DNA of 64,000 bases from Blakeslea trispora (lineage: Eukaryota > Mucoromycota > Mucoromycetes > Mucorales > Choanephoraceae). Positions 11,109-24,504 of this stretch are shown here, piece by piece. Positions within the stretch are counted from its first letter, which is position 1, and each line of letters opens with the position of its first letter. The translations under genes and the position numbers were made by a program. The notes under the pieces are model-generated. The model was not told the origin of the DNA and searched no databases. It saw only the letters and a list, made by a program, of their open reading frames with translations. The stretch lies in NCBI GenBank assembly GCA_025331445.1, contig JAIWNE010000129.1, positions 28,360-92,359 of the forward strand, read 5' to 3'.

Positions 11109-12129
11109 ATGAGACGCGATTCTTTACACATGTACTTTGTCATCAGCATGTTGTGTTCTTTAGTTGCAATTAGGTACCTCATGAGTCCAGCCAATAGTGA
11201 GAGCAACAGTCAGAAGTAAACAGTTGATAAAGAGAAGTTCACTCGGTAAGACAGTCAAGTCAAAATAATCTGGAAGCAGTATTTCACTTGTCAGGAAAGA
11301 GATTCAAAGCGATGAGGCAAGCTCATCTGAGATGGAGCACCCATGTAAGCATGAGCAAAGGCAGGAAGACACAAAAAGAAGAAAAACACAAGCAGTAAAG
11401 TTGGAAGGAACCCCAAGTTCAATCGAAAAGAGATTCGGCAACCTTTAAAAGCACAGACCATAGTAGTGGAAGGAGAATAGGCGGATAAAGAGCATTTCTT
11501 GAAGATGAGGTAGAGAGATGGCGACATGAGAAGAGACAAATTACCCTGAACGACGGTACATTAAAGGGAAATGGTAATTCAAAAAGCTAGGGCAATAACC
11601 AGAGACAATACTTAGATAGGTGGACCACATGTGCACATAAGAAAGAGGATAGACATGAATGAATCAGACATAGGATGGAAGCTTGGTAGGCGATTGGATA
11701 TACGATTGTCAAAGGGTTTCAAGGCAATAACTACAAACAGAGCAAGTTAGTCGATGCAATGTATACAAAAGCATTTGAACATATAAATGGAGAAATCGAA
11801 GGACCTTAGGCAAGAGTAACTTGAAAAAGACGCATCAATCCAAATAGGCAGCCCTTTAAGAGATGGTATACAGAAAATAGTCAAAGAGGTATAAGTTTGA
11901 GCAGCATGATATAGAGCAGGCAGTTTGGATAAAAGAGTCATTAATGAGTTGGCAGAAAGCAATACAGAAGAGTGTGACATGGATAAAGAATTGTCTATCA
12001 AAGTTAATGATGAGCATCTACACTAGTATATATAAAGTGGATGATAAACAGATATATACAGATGATGAGTTGGAAGAAGCAAAAAAACAAGAAGAGAAGC
12101 GTAGTCGAGTTATTGAGATGCTGTCATGA
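11109..12129 (+). pseudogene. Degenerate unidentified coding region
   Basis: Several plus-strand stretches in changing frames look protein-coding rather than random: a 37-codon start with a hydrophobic segment (11109-11222), a hydrophilic stretch near 11300-11450, AFLEDEVERWRHEKRQITL (from 11492), a piece with YKQSKLVDAMYTKAFEHING (from about 11727), RVINELAESNTEECDMDKE (about 11930-11995), and a C-terminal YTDDELEEAKKQEEKRS ending at TGA 12127-12129. Stops and frame changes between them suggest a decayed gene, or one with several introns. The family was not recognised. Confidence 0.3.
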
Positions 12130-13082
12130 TAAGGTGATATACATGTAGCTATTGTGAAACAAAAGAGTCAGTGATGTTGATGGATTATATGATATTTGTT
12201 AAAAAAAAAGAGATAAAAGTGCTTACCATTTGCTGTGCATTTACTGAAACAAAAAGAGAGAAAAAAGAAAATGGGGGATTGAAAAAAATGGCTAGTATAT
12301 ATGAAAAATATGGCAGTGATGGGAAGAAAGTATGATTTCATTGACAGATTCAAGCTAAAATCATACTGAAAAGGAAAATGTCTTGGATTTGCATAAACAA
12401 ATGTTATTAGTGATCAATTAAAGGAACGCTTTACAAAAGGGGATTTTAAAGAAGCACTTCAAACAGAATCTATGAAGAAAGCTGATAGTAAAGCGTTGAG
12501 CTGTTTCATGTTAAACAAATTTGAGTAAAGCAATTTTAAACATAAAAGTGATAAGTTAAAAATCATAATGTATTAAAAGCAACTCCTTACATAGTGTCGC
12601 TTTTGATCATGATTCAATCGATTATAATTATAGGATGGTACATTATGAGGCAAATATAATATAATCATTCATTTAGTGTAATCGCTCATACATATATAGT
12701 ATCAGCGTCGCACCCTTTAGATCCATCTAAATACTAAACATTGAAGAATGCAAGTTTCAGTTGTTCAATCAGGTAGAAAATTATAGCAAAGAAATTGTGA
12801 GATAAAAAGTTAACCCTTTATCCCTATATATTTAAAATAATATGGTCCTGTAAAATAGTTACTGTTCGCAGTCACATTTCAACCAATAATAATGAGCTTT
12901 GAACAGCGACAAATTATGAGCGTTAAGTCAGCTGGGAGGGGGTTCAAGGGGGAGGGTCGTCCCTCCCCCTCACGCGAAGCCAGACAATCAATTTGTAAAA
13001 AAGTTATTGTTCGCAGTCATATTCCAGCTTTTCAATTTAATTTTTTTTCTTCTTTCTTTACATTCACTTAAAACAAACTAAA
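12130..13082. other. AT-rich leader of Helitron region
   Basis: No gene seen. It contains a pair of 34-bp imperfect direct repeats (12849-12882 and 12994-13027, core GTTCGCAGTCA) on either side of a GC-rich hairpin, then a pyrimidine-rich stretch before the Helitron start codon. The Helitron 5' end (expected TC, no duplication) could not be placed. Confidence 0.5.
12947..12970. repeat. GC-rich 10-bp-stem hairpin
   Basis: AGGGGGAGGG-TCGT-CCCTCCCCCT is a perfect inverted repeat with a four-base loop, standing out in AT-rich sequence. It could form a cruciform or act as an RNA hairpin upstream of the Helitron gene. Confidence 0.8.
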
Positions 13083-16000
13083 ATGACTGAAAGAATTTGT
13101 CCTCATTGCAACAAACCTGGCCATGTACGTCGCACTCATCGCGACTGTGATGCTAATTTGCAACGTAACTGTTCAAGCTGTGGACAAGAAGGCCATCGAT
13201 TCAACACGCATCATGCTTGCCCAAACAATCCTGCAGTTTCAAGTTTGAATCAAGATAGCACCCAGACTCCATCCAATAGTACATCTCTTCCCACTGAAAC
13301 TGGCATCCGAGAAAACCAAGATGGTGCGAACCAATACGTATGCAACTCTTGCGGAAGTTCCACTCATCGTCGCAGAACCAACCGGAGTTGTCCTTTTTAT
13401 CAAAACAATTCACTAATGGCTGCCAGAGATATATCCAAAGTTCCTACCGAAAGAGACGACTTAGGTATGATGGATGTTGTTTGTGTTGAGTGTAATGCCT
13501 TAATGTGGATTGAGGAGCGTACTTCAAACTCGAGCAAAATCCATCCCAACTTTCATTTGTGCTGTTGTAGTGGATCTGCTATCATTGAGCCTTTGAGTGC
13601 AACACCACCTGTTTTGGTTTCTTTGTTGACAGGTCGTGATCAAAGATCGATTGAATTTAGAAGCAATATTAGATCTTACAACAGTTCTCTTAGCTTTGCT
13701 TCATTGGGCGTAAAGCTTGATTTGAGCCTTGCAAACATGAGATCTGAAAGCTATACATTTCGTATACAAGGTAGTCCTTATCATCTGATTGGACCTGCCC
13801 TTCCTGAGAATGAAGCAACTCCTAAATTTGCTCAAATATATATTCATGACTCAGCTAATGAGCTTCAAAATCGAGCATCCAGCTTTCCTGATATGAATCT
13901 GGATACACTTGAACAACTTCAAGAGATGATGCATTCAATGAATCCGTTTGTTGAGTTGTATAAGAATATGATCCAAATTGCTGAAGAACAACGTGATAAT
14001 GGTGTCCCTTCAAGTGTCAGTAACAATGGCATTAATGAATTGAATGAGGTTAAGATGATCTTTCGTGCTGAGGGCTTACCTGATAGAAGACGGTACAACA
14101 GGCCAACTGGGGATTCCGAAATAGGAGTGATTATAGTTGGTGGTGAAGGATCTTCTAATAACATGGCTACTTCAAATCGAGATGTGGTTGTTCAGTTGAA
14201 AGGCGATGGCTCTCTCACCAGGATAAATGAAACCAATCAGTTTTATGATCCTCTTCACTACGTTCTGTTACATCCTGACGGTATGGCTGCCTGGAATATT
14301 GAAACTAAGAGTCTCAATGCTCCACACAATAAAGTATCAGCTATGGCGTATTATAGTTCTCGCCTAATGGTCAGACCTAACACTGGAAATCTTCTTCATC
14401 TTTTTGGTAAACTATTCCATCAGTATGCAAAAATGGAACAAGGTCGATTATCATTTATCCGTCATCATCAAGAACAATTAAGATCTGAATTGTACCAAGG
14501 TTTAGAAGATGCTTTGAACAGTAATGACGGGGCAACTTCCTTAGAACAAATAGGGCAAAAAATCATCTTGCCTTCTTCTTTTGTCGGTGGGCCTAGACAC
14601 ATGCATCAAAACTATCAAGATGCTATGAGTATAGTTCGGCGTTCTGGCAAGCCTGACCTATTTATCACTGTAACGTGTAATCCTGCTTGGCCCGAAATTC
14701 AACCTGAGCTTCAACATGGACAAAAAGCACCTGACCGACCTGATCTATGCGCTCGAGTCTTCAACATGAAGCTGAACCGCATCATTGAGGAGATAACAAA
14801 GGGGTTGGTGTTTGGAAGAATTGTTGGCTTTGTGTATACAATAGAGTTTTAAAAGCGTGGTTTACCACATGCACACATGCTTTTCATACTACACCCTGAT
14901 GATAAGCCAGCAACTGCTGAAGAATTTGATGCAATGATCTCAGCAGAAATTCCAGATCCTAACTTGCATCCGCTTGCCTACGAAACTGTCACTAAAAACA
15001 TGATTCATGGTCCATGCGGTGCACTTAATCCCAATTCACAATGTATGAAAGATGGTCAATGTACAAAGCAGTTTCCTAAAAGCTTCTCTTCTGAGACGAA
15101 GATCAACGCTTCAGGAGGCTATCCTGAGTATATGAGACGTAACAATGGAGTTGTCGTTTTGAAAACAATAAGTGGGAATCAAAGGCTAAGCATTGATAAC
15201 AGGTGGATTGTACCCTACAATTTGTACCTTTGCACAAAATACAACGCACACATAAACGTTGAATCATGTGCATCAATTGATGCTATTAAGTATGTCTTCA
15301 AGTACGTATACAAGGGTCATGACCGAGCTGCTGTTACCATAGAAGAAAGGAATGAAATCAAGCTCTATCTTGATGCTCGATACGTCTCTGCCCCAGAAGC
15401 ATGCTGGCGGTTATTTCATTATCATTTGCATAGAGAATATCCTGCGCATCAACGCCTACAAGTTCATTTGGAGAACGAGCAAGCAGTATATTACAGCGAA
15501 GAAGACAATCTTAGCTTAGTGGTACAAAGAGCCGCTATTCAAGATACTACTCTGACTGCTTGGATGAAAACTAATAGGTCTGATCCCGCTGCCAGGAATA
15601 TATTGTATCCTAACTTTTCAGAACATTATGTATGGCACAATGACAGGAACAAGCACTGGACACCAAGAAAAAGAGGTAACACCATCGGTCGCATCTATAC
15701 TGTTTCTCCAAAACAAGCTGAAAAGTACTACCTTCGTATGCTTCTATATCATATTCCTGGAGCTCAGTGCTTTGCTGATATGAGAACAGTAGACGGTACA
15801 GTCTACCCTACCTTTCAGCAAGCAGCAGAAGCACTTGGCATACTTAAATCTGATAGTCAATGGGAGCACTGTTTGGCAGAAGCATCTGTATTTCAGTCAG
15901 CAAAATCGCTCCGTAATCTGTTTTGTACTATTCTTGCTTTTTGCTTTCCTACGAATCCTTTTGAATTTTACTTCAAGTTTAAAAAGGACATGTCAGACGT

Positions 16001-17804
16001 TTACATGCATGAGTTACAAAACGATGAACAGATTGATCCAATAATCACAGATATTGAAAGCCTTTCATACGACTATTGTCTTCTTGATTTGGATGAGACT
16101 CTACGTGGCCAATACGACATTGATCTCCGTACTTATTACGGATTTAACATCCCTGACATTAGCATTAGATCAGGAAATACACACGATGCAAATGTTCCTA
16201 TTATTATAAGAGAGCAACAACGTTTGATCATGATTGCGCAAGCCAAGCCAGATGATGTCAATGAATCGCAGTTCAACGAAGATCAGCTTTTGGCATACCG
16301 GGCCATTATTAATGCCTATCAAAACGTAGATTTGCCTTCTTCGGATGGAAAGATGTTTTTTGTTGATGGTCCTGGTGGGACAGGCAAAACCTTCTTATTT
16401 AATGCTTTGTTGCATAAAGTTAGAAGAGAAGGCAATATCGCTCTGGCTGTAGCTTCAAGTGGCACAGCTTCACTATTGATGGAAGGTGGAAGAACTGCTC
16501 ACTCGACATTCAAGATTCCCTTGAAAATTATTGGATCTTCAATGTGTGGCATCAAGCCCAACAGTAACACTGCTTTGCTTTTAAGAATGACAAAGATGGT
16601 GATATGGGACGAGGCTTCTATGATAAGCAGAGAAGTTTATGAAGCAGTAGATAGAACATTTTGGGATATCCTTAAAGCCGAAACCCCCATTTTTGCCGAT
16701 ATTCCTTTTGGTGGCTGTCTATTTGTGTTTGGTGGTGACTTTAGGCAAATTCTGCCTGTAATTCCAAAAGGTAGTAGAGCTGATATTGTATCGTCATGTT
16801 TAAACATGTCTTTCCTTTGGCAATACATCACAGTGCTCAAACTTCGTGTAAACATGCGAGTCAAACAAGCTCTCAACCGTGATAATCCCAATCTTGCTCT
16901 TCAATTACAAGCATTTGCAGACTATCTTCTTGATATAGGGGATGATAAGGTTGAAACTCTTTCAATCAATATCTACCGGCGCCCAACTAAGACCGATCTG
17001 ATTAAGCTTCCAAAAGCTATGGTTGTTCCTGGTAACAACTTGATCAATCTCTTGAGGGGTGTTTATCCTGGGCTGTATTCAAATCCTCAGACAATCGATC
17101 ACAGTTCCATGATGTCTTCAGCTATCTTGACTACTAATAACAAAGATGTAGCCAGCATAAATGAGCTGCTGCTTAGAGTTTTCCCAGGTGAATCAAGAAC
17201 CTACTACAGTGCTGATAAACCAAAAAACATGGATAATCAACAGCTTGCACCAACTGAGCTTCTAAATTCTATCGAAACAGGTTCCTTGCCACCACATGCA
17301 TTGACATTGAAAATAGGCGTTCCTGTCATGTGTTTGCGTAATCTCAATCCCAAGCAAGGACTTTGCAATGGCACCCGCTTAATTGTTAAGTGTCTACTCG
17401 CAAATGTCATAGAAGCTTGCATTGCAACAGGATCTCATGCTGGAACCGTTGTTTATATTCCAAGAGTCAAAATACATACAGACAATGATCCCTCTGTTCT
17501 TATGCCTTTTGAAAGATGTCAGTTTCCTGTGCGACTTGCTTTTGGAATGACTATTAACAAAGCTCAAGGGCAAACTTTAGATAGCCTTGGATTGTATCTA
17601 CCAAACCATGTTTTTGGTCATGGCCAATTATATGTAGCCTTATCCAGAGTCAAAACCCCTGAATCAATTAAGATAATGGTGGACAGCAACTGCAACACAA
17701 AGCTTCCACACTCCATACAATCATCAAATGAAACATACACAAGCAATGTTGTTTATACAGAAGTTATTAAAAATTACAGCCCTGATATCAACATGGAATC
17801 TTAA
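13083..17804 (+). pseudogene. Helitron Rep-helicase (RepHel), one stop
   Basis: The gene would encode a rolling-circle transposase of about 1570 residues. The N-terminus has three CCHC-type zinc clusters (CPHCNKPGHVRRTHRDC and two variants within residues 1-105). The Helitron N-terminal region follows, then the Rep motif GLPHAH and the two-tyrosine motif KYVFKYVYKG that nicks and joins DNA. The C-terminal half is a Pif1-type SF1 helicase with GPGGTGKT (Walker A), IWDEASM (Walker B), FGGDFRQILP and the terminal AFGMTINKAQGQT / YVALSRV motifs. A single in-frame TAA at 14850-14852 lies directly before KRGLPHAH, where relatives have Gln (CAA). Otherwise the frame is intact, so it is a recently disabled copy, or readthrough would be needed. 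Confidence 0.93.
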
Positions 17805-18025
17805 AAACAATCTTATCAATTACCTTACATATATTATCTCAATCTACTTTTGCTATTTAGAACAATAAACTCATCTTACCATAAAAACAAAATTTATACC
17901 TCTATGGAAAAAGTGCAATCTAACTCATACTATTAGGCTTTTTTTCAAAATCATCCAATTAGCTTAATTCGTTTCCACTGCCCCGGGACTCATGTTTTTT
18001 TTTACCAAAGCGACGGTTTAAAATA

Positions 18026-18253
18026 CACGAAGCGCAGCGAAGGGGTTATTTTATACCATAGCGAAGGTTCAAAAAAAATATGGGTGGGGCCCCCACATTG
18101 ATCTTCTCATCGAATTAGTTGGCCTGCGGCAGCACGAGCAAATTACAAAGCGCAGCGTACCGAACCATAGTGAAGGTCAAGAAAATTAACCAGAGCGCAG
18201 CGGAGGTGCTAATTTTATTGCCGCAATGGAGGTGCGGTTTGTAACATGCTCGT
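18026..18253. repeat. AGCGCAGCG motifs and small inverted repeat
   Basis: AGCGCAGCG occurs three times (18031-18039, 18149-18157, 18194-18202), with related ATAGCGAAGG and ATAGTGAAGG between. ACGAGCAAATTAC (18135-18147) and GTAACATGCTCGT (18241-18253) form an imperfect 13-bp inverted repeat, and GTGGG-GCC-CCCAC (18083-18095) is a hairpin. Part of this may be the Helitron 3' terminal region or a small MITE-like insertion; no CTRR end was assigned with confidence. Confidence 0.45.
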
Positions 18254-18256
18254 TGT

Positions 18257-18888
18257 ATGTAATAATCAGATGTATTTATACTAATTTGAATATTTCTAGT
18301 TAATGCTGATGAGAATTGTGATGAAAGTGATTAAGTGTGATGGGAAGGAAATCCACATGTATTTGAATCATGGTCATTCGTGTTTGTATGTGTTTTTATC
18401 CTTTTATTGACAAGACAATGTCTATTGTCATGCTTTGATTCATTAGAAACCATACGCATGATTCTGTATGTGTACATTTGTCCAAATATGGATGTGTCAA
18501 CATTGAAATTGGGACATGATTATTTATAACTGTAATTTGAGCCTGTGTAACTATGTCTGTATAAGACATCAGTTAGAACATGCTGTCATTTTATGACTGT
18601 TTCATGTTCCTCAATATATCGTAGGATGGTGGATATCAGAAACACCAAAAAGAAGTATGCAAATAGATCATTCAGATGCAAAAAAATGGTGATGAATCCC
18701 TTTAATTTAATAAGAACTGTCCATTATGATTTTGCAATAATCAATCTTCATTTTATCGAACCTCTAACGGATACCGTAAATTTATTTCTGAAGCAAACAT
18801 ACTTATTCGCTAAAGCGACTCAAATATGTATCTTGTTTAGGAGTGATGTATATGTGACTTATCGCATTAGATCAATAAATAAGTATAG
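18257..18888. other. AT-rich spacer, no gene supported
   Basis: A 99-codon open frame at 18593-18892 has no recognisable motif and runs into the LTR of element B, so it is not called as a gene. Nothing else was recognised. Confidence 0.45.
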
Positions 18889-19051
18889 ATAATTTATCTG
18901 TTAAGTCAAGATGAGTTAAACAAGATTAAGAGAGGGTTTTATTCAGTGTAGAATGAGATTGTCAATATAAATTGAGCTTGGTGACACAAAGTAGGATTGT
19001 GTCTTAAATAAATGTCTTGATTTAATGATGCATCTAGCTTACGATACATCA
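18889..19051 (-). repeat. 3' LTR of element B (163 bp)
   Basis: On the minus strand it begins TGATGTATCG. It repeats at 24505-24667 with one clear A/G difference. This LTR is short for Ty3 elements. The 10 bp ATAATTTATC at its inner/outer edge are also shared, so the exact boundary may be 18899 instead of 18889. Confidence 0.85.
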
Positions 19052-19335
19052 TCACCCTGGACCACCTTAAAAACCGTTTAGTTAAGATTTGAATAACATT
19101 TAGATGGACCTTGATTGAGTGTTGGATTCTTGAAGTCAGATAAATCGCTCTTGAATAATGTATGGATGCTTTTGCGAATTAGATAGTTGTTAAATTGTAT
19201 GCTTTGTTCTTTGCATGTATGTACGTTGGAATTCCCCATTAAAAAAACCATTTCATCAAAAACCTTTCGTGAGGAAAAAAGATGAAGCTGGGTAAAAAAG
19301 GTTCTCCATACTGATTGCGCTTAATTCACAGATGT

Positions 19336-22300
19336 CTAGTTTGATCTGGACTTCTTGTTGACGTCCGATTCCTTGAAAGGAGTCTTGCGCTTGCGTGATC
19401 CTTTGATTCTTTTGACTTGACCAGACTTGGTAGGCATGTTAGCGTTACGTCGTTTCCAGTACTCTTTAATAGTTTCTGGACTGTCAAAGTCTTCGGGCTT
19501 TTGCCATGTTTGCTCGTCCGGATATCCTACCCAAGTAGTTAAATACTCGATACCATTTGGTTCTACTTCCCTGTGATCGATCACGGCTTGAACTTCATAA
19601 ATGTCTTTGTTTTCATCAGACTTGTTCGTTTCATTTGCGATTAATTTAATTTGCGAAGTAGGGATGTTTCTGGATAGAATGGAGCCTGTGCGATCGGTCA
19701 AGATGTAGCTTCCATTGGTTGTATAACCATGTACATAAAATGGACCTTCATACTTGGCATCTGTTTTCCGACGCTTGTTTTCTATGTTTTTGATCATAAC
19801 TTTAGCACCTATGGGAAATGGATCTTTGAGTATCCGATGCTTTCTTTCAAAGTGCTCATTATCTTTTTCTTGAGTCTTAATGATCTGATTCCTAATTTCA
19901 GGAATGGTATAGTTATTGAATCTTTCGATTTCTTTCTTTAACTTATCTGTGTCTATCATATCGTCAGAGATATTCATTTTCGATAGAGCTTTTGTATAAT
20001 CTTTGAGATCATTTGCTTGGCGATTGAACATCACTTGGAATGGAGTATGATTGTGTAGTCTTGATATATGTTGGTTCATCAGATACATGGTACCTTCGAC
20101 ATACAAATCCCATGATTCTTCATATCCATCCAGCATTTTGAGGATGATAGATTTAGCAGTCTTTACATGAGTTTCCAAGTTGCCAGCTGGAGTGTAAGGT
20201 AATGAGAGAGCAGATTCAATGCCCATATGTTGACGTAGACTTTTGATCAATTCGTTATAGAATTCTAGTCCTCTGTCATGTTGAAGTACTTTAGGATATC
20301 CCATGATGGAAAATATCTGTATCAACTCCTTGGCAACATCTAGGGCTGTTTTGGATTTGATTGCTCTGAGAATCACAAACCTACTAAAGATTTCAACGCA
20401 CACTAATAGGTAGTTGTTACCTCTAGGAGTTGTAACATCGAATGTGCCTAGATCAATAGCGACTTTGTCCCATGTATTGTTGGGCGCATCACTCTTTGGA
20501 GGGTGGAAAACATGTTTTGCTAGATTGAATCGAGCGCACTTTGTACAATTCTTGATGTATTTTGTTACATCTTCGCGCAAGTGTTTCCAGTTCATGCCAT
20601 GTTCTTGTTTTATCATTCGTTCGACACTGTTGATTCCATAGTGTCCAGCAAGATGACATTGCGAAATGATATTTTGTTTTTCCTCTTCATTTTGAGGTTG
20701 CGTGTATTTGTCTATACGACTAGCAGCAATGATTTGGTCAGTAACGTTATTCAATTTTGTCATTTCCATTTGTGAGGTAATTTTATCCATTGTGTTACTG
20801 TTTTCAGAATTTGTTTCTGAGGTTACGTGAGGCGAATTGTCACGGTTTTCTTTTGCTGTTTTGGAGGCTGCTTTCGTCTCAACTTGCGTATCAATTACTT
20901 GCTCACCCCTCTCCAGCGTTTGATCAGCGTCGTCTGGATAAAGCAAACGCGATAAGTGATCAGCCAAGATATTGCGTACTCCGGCACAGAAGGTGATGTC
21001 AAAGTCAAACTCGTAGATCATCTCGTAGTAATTTTCAATGATTCGATTGATTTTTGGTTGAGAGTGCAGATACAGTATACCTTTGTTATCGGTATAGTAA
21101 TGAAAGCGTTGACCAGACAACCACTGTTTCCACTTGGTAGTGCAATAGAGAAACGCTAGGATCTCACGTCGAGAGGATCCATAGTTGCGCTCTGCTTTTG
21201 ATAAAGTGCGTGCAACAAAGCCGATATAACGAATATAGTTATCGATTACCTGATACAAACAACCACCAATACCGTAAGCACTAGCATCCGTCACGAGATG
21301 CAAAGGATATTTGAGGTTAGGACAACTGAGTACAGGAGTATCAGCAAGTACGAGCTGCAATGTACGCATAGCTTTGGAATGCTCTGCAGTCCATACTTCC
21401 TTGATATTGGGATGATTTTTGAGTTTGTTCAGAGGAGCCATCAAGGTGGAAATGCGAGGTACATGCTCACGAAAGTAATTGATCACACCAAGTCGATGAC
21501 CTAACTCTTTCGAGTTTTGGACCGTTTCAGGCCAAGATAATACGTTGGTAACCTTGCGCATATCCAGAGTAAGTGCATCATGAGAAAGTCGAAATCCTAG
21601 AACAAAGATTGATTTCTGCATGAGATTGAGTTTTTCATGATTGATGCGAAGATTGGATCGAGTGAGTCGAGATAAGACTGTTTGTAGACAACGAACATGG
21701 TTGTCGATACTATCATCGGTAGCAACGTAGATGTCGTCAATGTAATGAACACAATAATCCAAGTCAGCAAAGAGACTGGTGATGCTTCGTTGTACCACTG
21801 AGGATACGTTGAGCAATCCAAATGGAGCTCGTTTGAATTGATATTGCAGGCCGCTAGGAGCCGTGAATGAAGTAACAGGTCTATCACATCGACGGATGCG
21901 AAAACTGTGAAAGCATGCACTAAGATCGATGGTAGTGAAGAGCGAGAATTTGCTCAATTTACGATGCAAAGTGCTGATCAAGGGTAATGGAAATTTATCC
22001 ATTTGTGCGGGATCAAGGCTTTGATTTACAAGACGACAATCAAGTACAGTACGTACCTTTTTTGGATCTAATTCACCTGTTACAGGGGATCGCTTTAACA
22101 CAGTGAGTAAACTGGAATTGAAAGGATTGTTTGGAGGTGCGCGTTCAATGACATTGCCCGAGATCCATTCTTGTACTTGTTTTTCAACAGCTTCTAAATG
22201 ACATTCTTTGATTGCATATTGTCTACGATAAGCTGATGTAATACCCTTTTTCAGAGGAAGGCGTATTTCACTTCCTGGTATGTTACAGTAGTTTGCAACA

Positions 22301-24422
22301 GGGATATTTCTGTTGGCTTGTATAAATGGTTCGATTTGATCCATCATTTGCTTACGCTCGGTCTGTGTACCAAAAGGATCATTGTTGGGTGTAGATGGGT
22401 TTGGATCAATAGGAGGTAGAACAGGACCAACCTTGTTTTCCCAATCCATGGCGATATTGGAGATTTCAATACCCAAAAGATATATCAAATCCATGCCAAT
22501 GCACACATGTATGTTATTAAACAGATTATATACTTCAAACCGTGAATGAATTGTTTTGGAATTGTATGTGACCTCTAATTTGTCTGACGTATGTCCTAGA
22601 CGTTTAACCGTGTTGCTATTGATAAGTTTAATATTTCCTCTACTTTTATTTATTTCTAAATTCAAGTGTTTTGCCAGAGAAGGAGAGATAGAAGAAAAAG
22701 AGCAGCCTGAATCTAGCAATGCCCAAGTTTTCACATTCTCTATTGACAACGGAAGATATATAAACTTATCAGCTAACAGGTCTTTTGGCGATTGTGCAAA
22801 GTAGTCATCTGTGGTGACAGTGTACTTACAGTCAGCTTTGCCTTTGCCCTTGGGGTCAAAGTCAGCGGCAGCGAATTGAAGATTGTGGTCTTCATTATCA
22901 GAGGAGCCTTCATCCATGAAGACATCCCCTTCATCATCCGATTGAGTAGGTCTTGGCACAGGGTCTTTGTTGTTGGAGGTCTTGGAGGGTTTACCTTTAC
23001 TCATGCCTTTGCAGACATGACCATGCTTCCATGGGCCTTTGCAGGTGAAACATGTACGTTTCTTACCTTTAGATTTGAACTGCTGGAAATGCAGCTTTCG
23101 TTCAGCTCTCTTTTGTTTTGCTCGGCAATCAGCGGTATCATGCTCGTGAGAGTTATGATAGCTGCAATAAGGACTAGGCTTATGGCGAGAGGAAGAGGCT
23201 TCAGAGCGGAATTTGCTCGGACGAGAGGAAGAGTAAGGTGTGGAAGGCTGAGCCTTTTTGGAGTGCACTATTTTATGAGAAGTAGGCAACTTCTTTTTGA
23301 CGTCAAGGTCGTTGAGGATATCATACGCATCCAGCAACGCTTGGATGGTAAAGTCCAATGACTGAGCATTAGGATCTTTGGTGATCTTTATAGTTCTCAA
23401 TACCTCTATGTGATATTCTCGAGGAACTGGTTGCATGATACAATGCTTCAACATACTTTCTTCAGTGATCATCGCTTCTTGAGCAATTTCACGGAATCTT
23501 GCCACGTATTGTGACATTGTCTCGTATCTACGAAACTCAAGACGATAAAGTCTGTCCGTGGCTAATTGTCGCAATCTTTCAGGACTGGTCCCAAATTTGA
23601 TTGCTATAGCATTTTTGATTGCACTCCAGGATGTGTTGGGATGAGACTGTGAGTAGTCTTTAACCCACTCGATAAGATTATCGGGGGCCGAAACGAGAAG
23701 AAGTCTTTGCCAATTGGCCTCCACAGACAAAGAGTGGGAATTCAATACATTTTCAAATGCATTAAAACACTTTTTAGGTGTTTTGTAAGACTGACGACTG
23801 GTATCAGTGATGAAGCCAGTCCACTGAAAGTATGGGAGATTAGAGGGAACTAAACTCATTGTTTGATGAACGACAGGGTTCACAGGAACATTGCTTCCAG
23901 TAGAGGGAGTCAATGCCGACATTGTAGATTCATTGTCCCCAAAAAGATCCTTAAAATCTTCAAGGGCTTGCAGATAACGTTGCTTAACGAAATCCTTTTC
24001 AGCTCTCAAGCGATCAATGTCTGAGCTTTTCTTAGCGTTAGCTAGAACGAAAGAAAGCTTTGTCAACTTCTTTTTTAAATCAGAGATAGTCTCTCTGAAA
24101 GACTTCTCAGTTATCAGATCATCGTCACCGAGATCTTCAAACATTTCATCCTCGACAGACGGAGGGGAAGTTCTTCCTGCGACATCGTGAGATGACAGGG
24201 CATTGCCAGCATATGTGTCAATATCCATGGACTCGCTGGGCTTTTCTTGTCCATAAGGATTACCACTGTTTCTGATGTTCGTGGCAGCGATAGGATCGCG
24301 ACGAGGAGAAGCAGGAGGCAAAGGAGGAAACTCATCAAGAGAGTAGTCGATGCTAGTAGTGACAGGGGCACGATGACTACTAGGGTCGTTGTTGACGCGA
24401 TGAGCATCATTAGCCTTCTTGG

Positions 24423-24459
<37 letters not shown>

Positions 24460-24465
24460 GGACAT
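19336..24465 (-). CDS. Gag-Pol polyprotein of chromovirus B (1709 aa)
   Basis: One open frame carries every domain of a chromovirus. Residues 1-14 are MS plus 12 Asn. Gag spans roughly 100-500 with the zinc cluster CFTCKGPWKHGHVC near 470. The protease has ALLDSGCSFSS near 583. Reverse transcriptase carries YIDD near 908, RNase H VTDAS near 1070. Integrase has its HHCC region (HLAGHYG...CTKCARF) near 1260-1300 and core acids in AIDLGTF, HDRGLEF and NLETHVK. The chromodomain (EYLTTWVGYPDEQTWQ) is near 1640-1690, followed by a basic tail. Products would act in cytoplasmic particles and, for integrase, in the nucleus. The start at 24465 is the first ATG after the LTR. The integrase block HDRG replaces the commoner SDNG but keeps the Asp. 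Confidence 0.95.
24424..24459. repeat. GTT microsatellite encoding poly-Asn
   Basis: Twelve GTT repeats on the plus strand correspond to 12 AAC (Asn) codons at positions 3-14 of the B polyprotein. The length probably varies between copies. Confidence 0.9.
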
Positions 24466-24504
24466 TTTCTTAATACTGAATAAACTTTTGCGTGTTTAAA
24501 AAAA

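Noticed and set aside
18593..18892. 99-codon plus ORF
   Set aside because: No motif, extends into the B LTR, AT-rich chance frame.
22792..23361. Plus-strand ORF of 189 codons
   Set aside because: Shadow of the B gag-pol frame, antisense to the protease and Gag linker.
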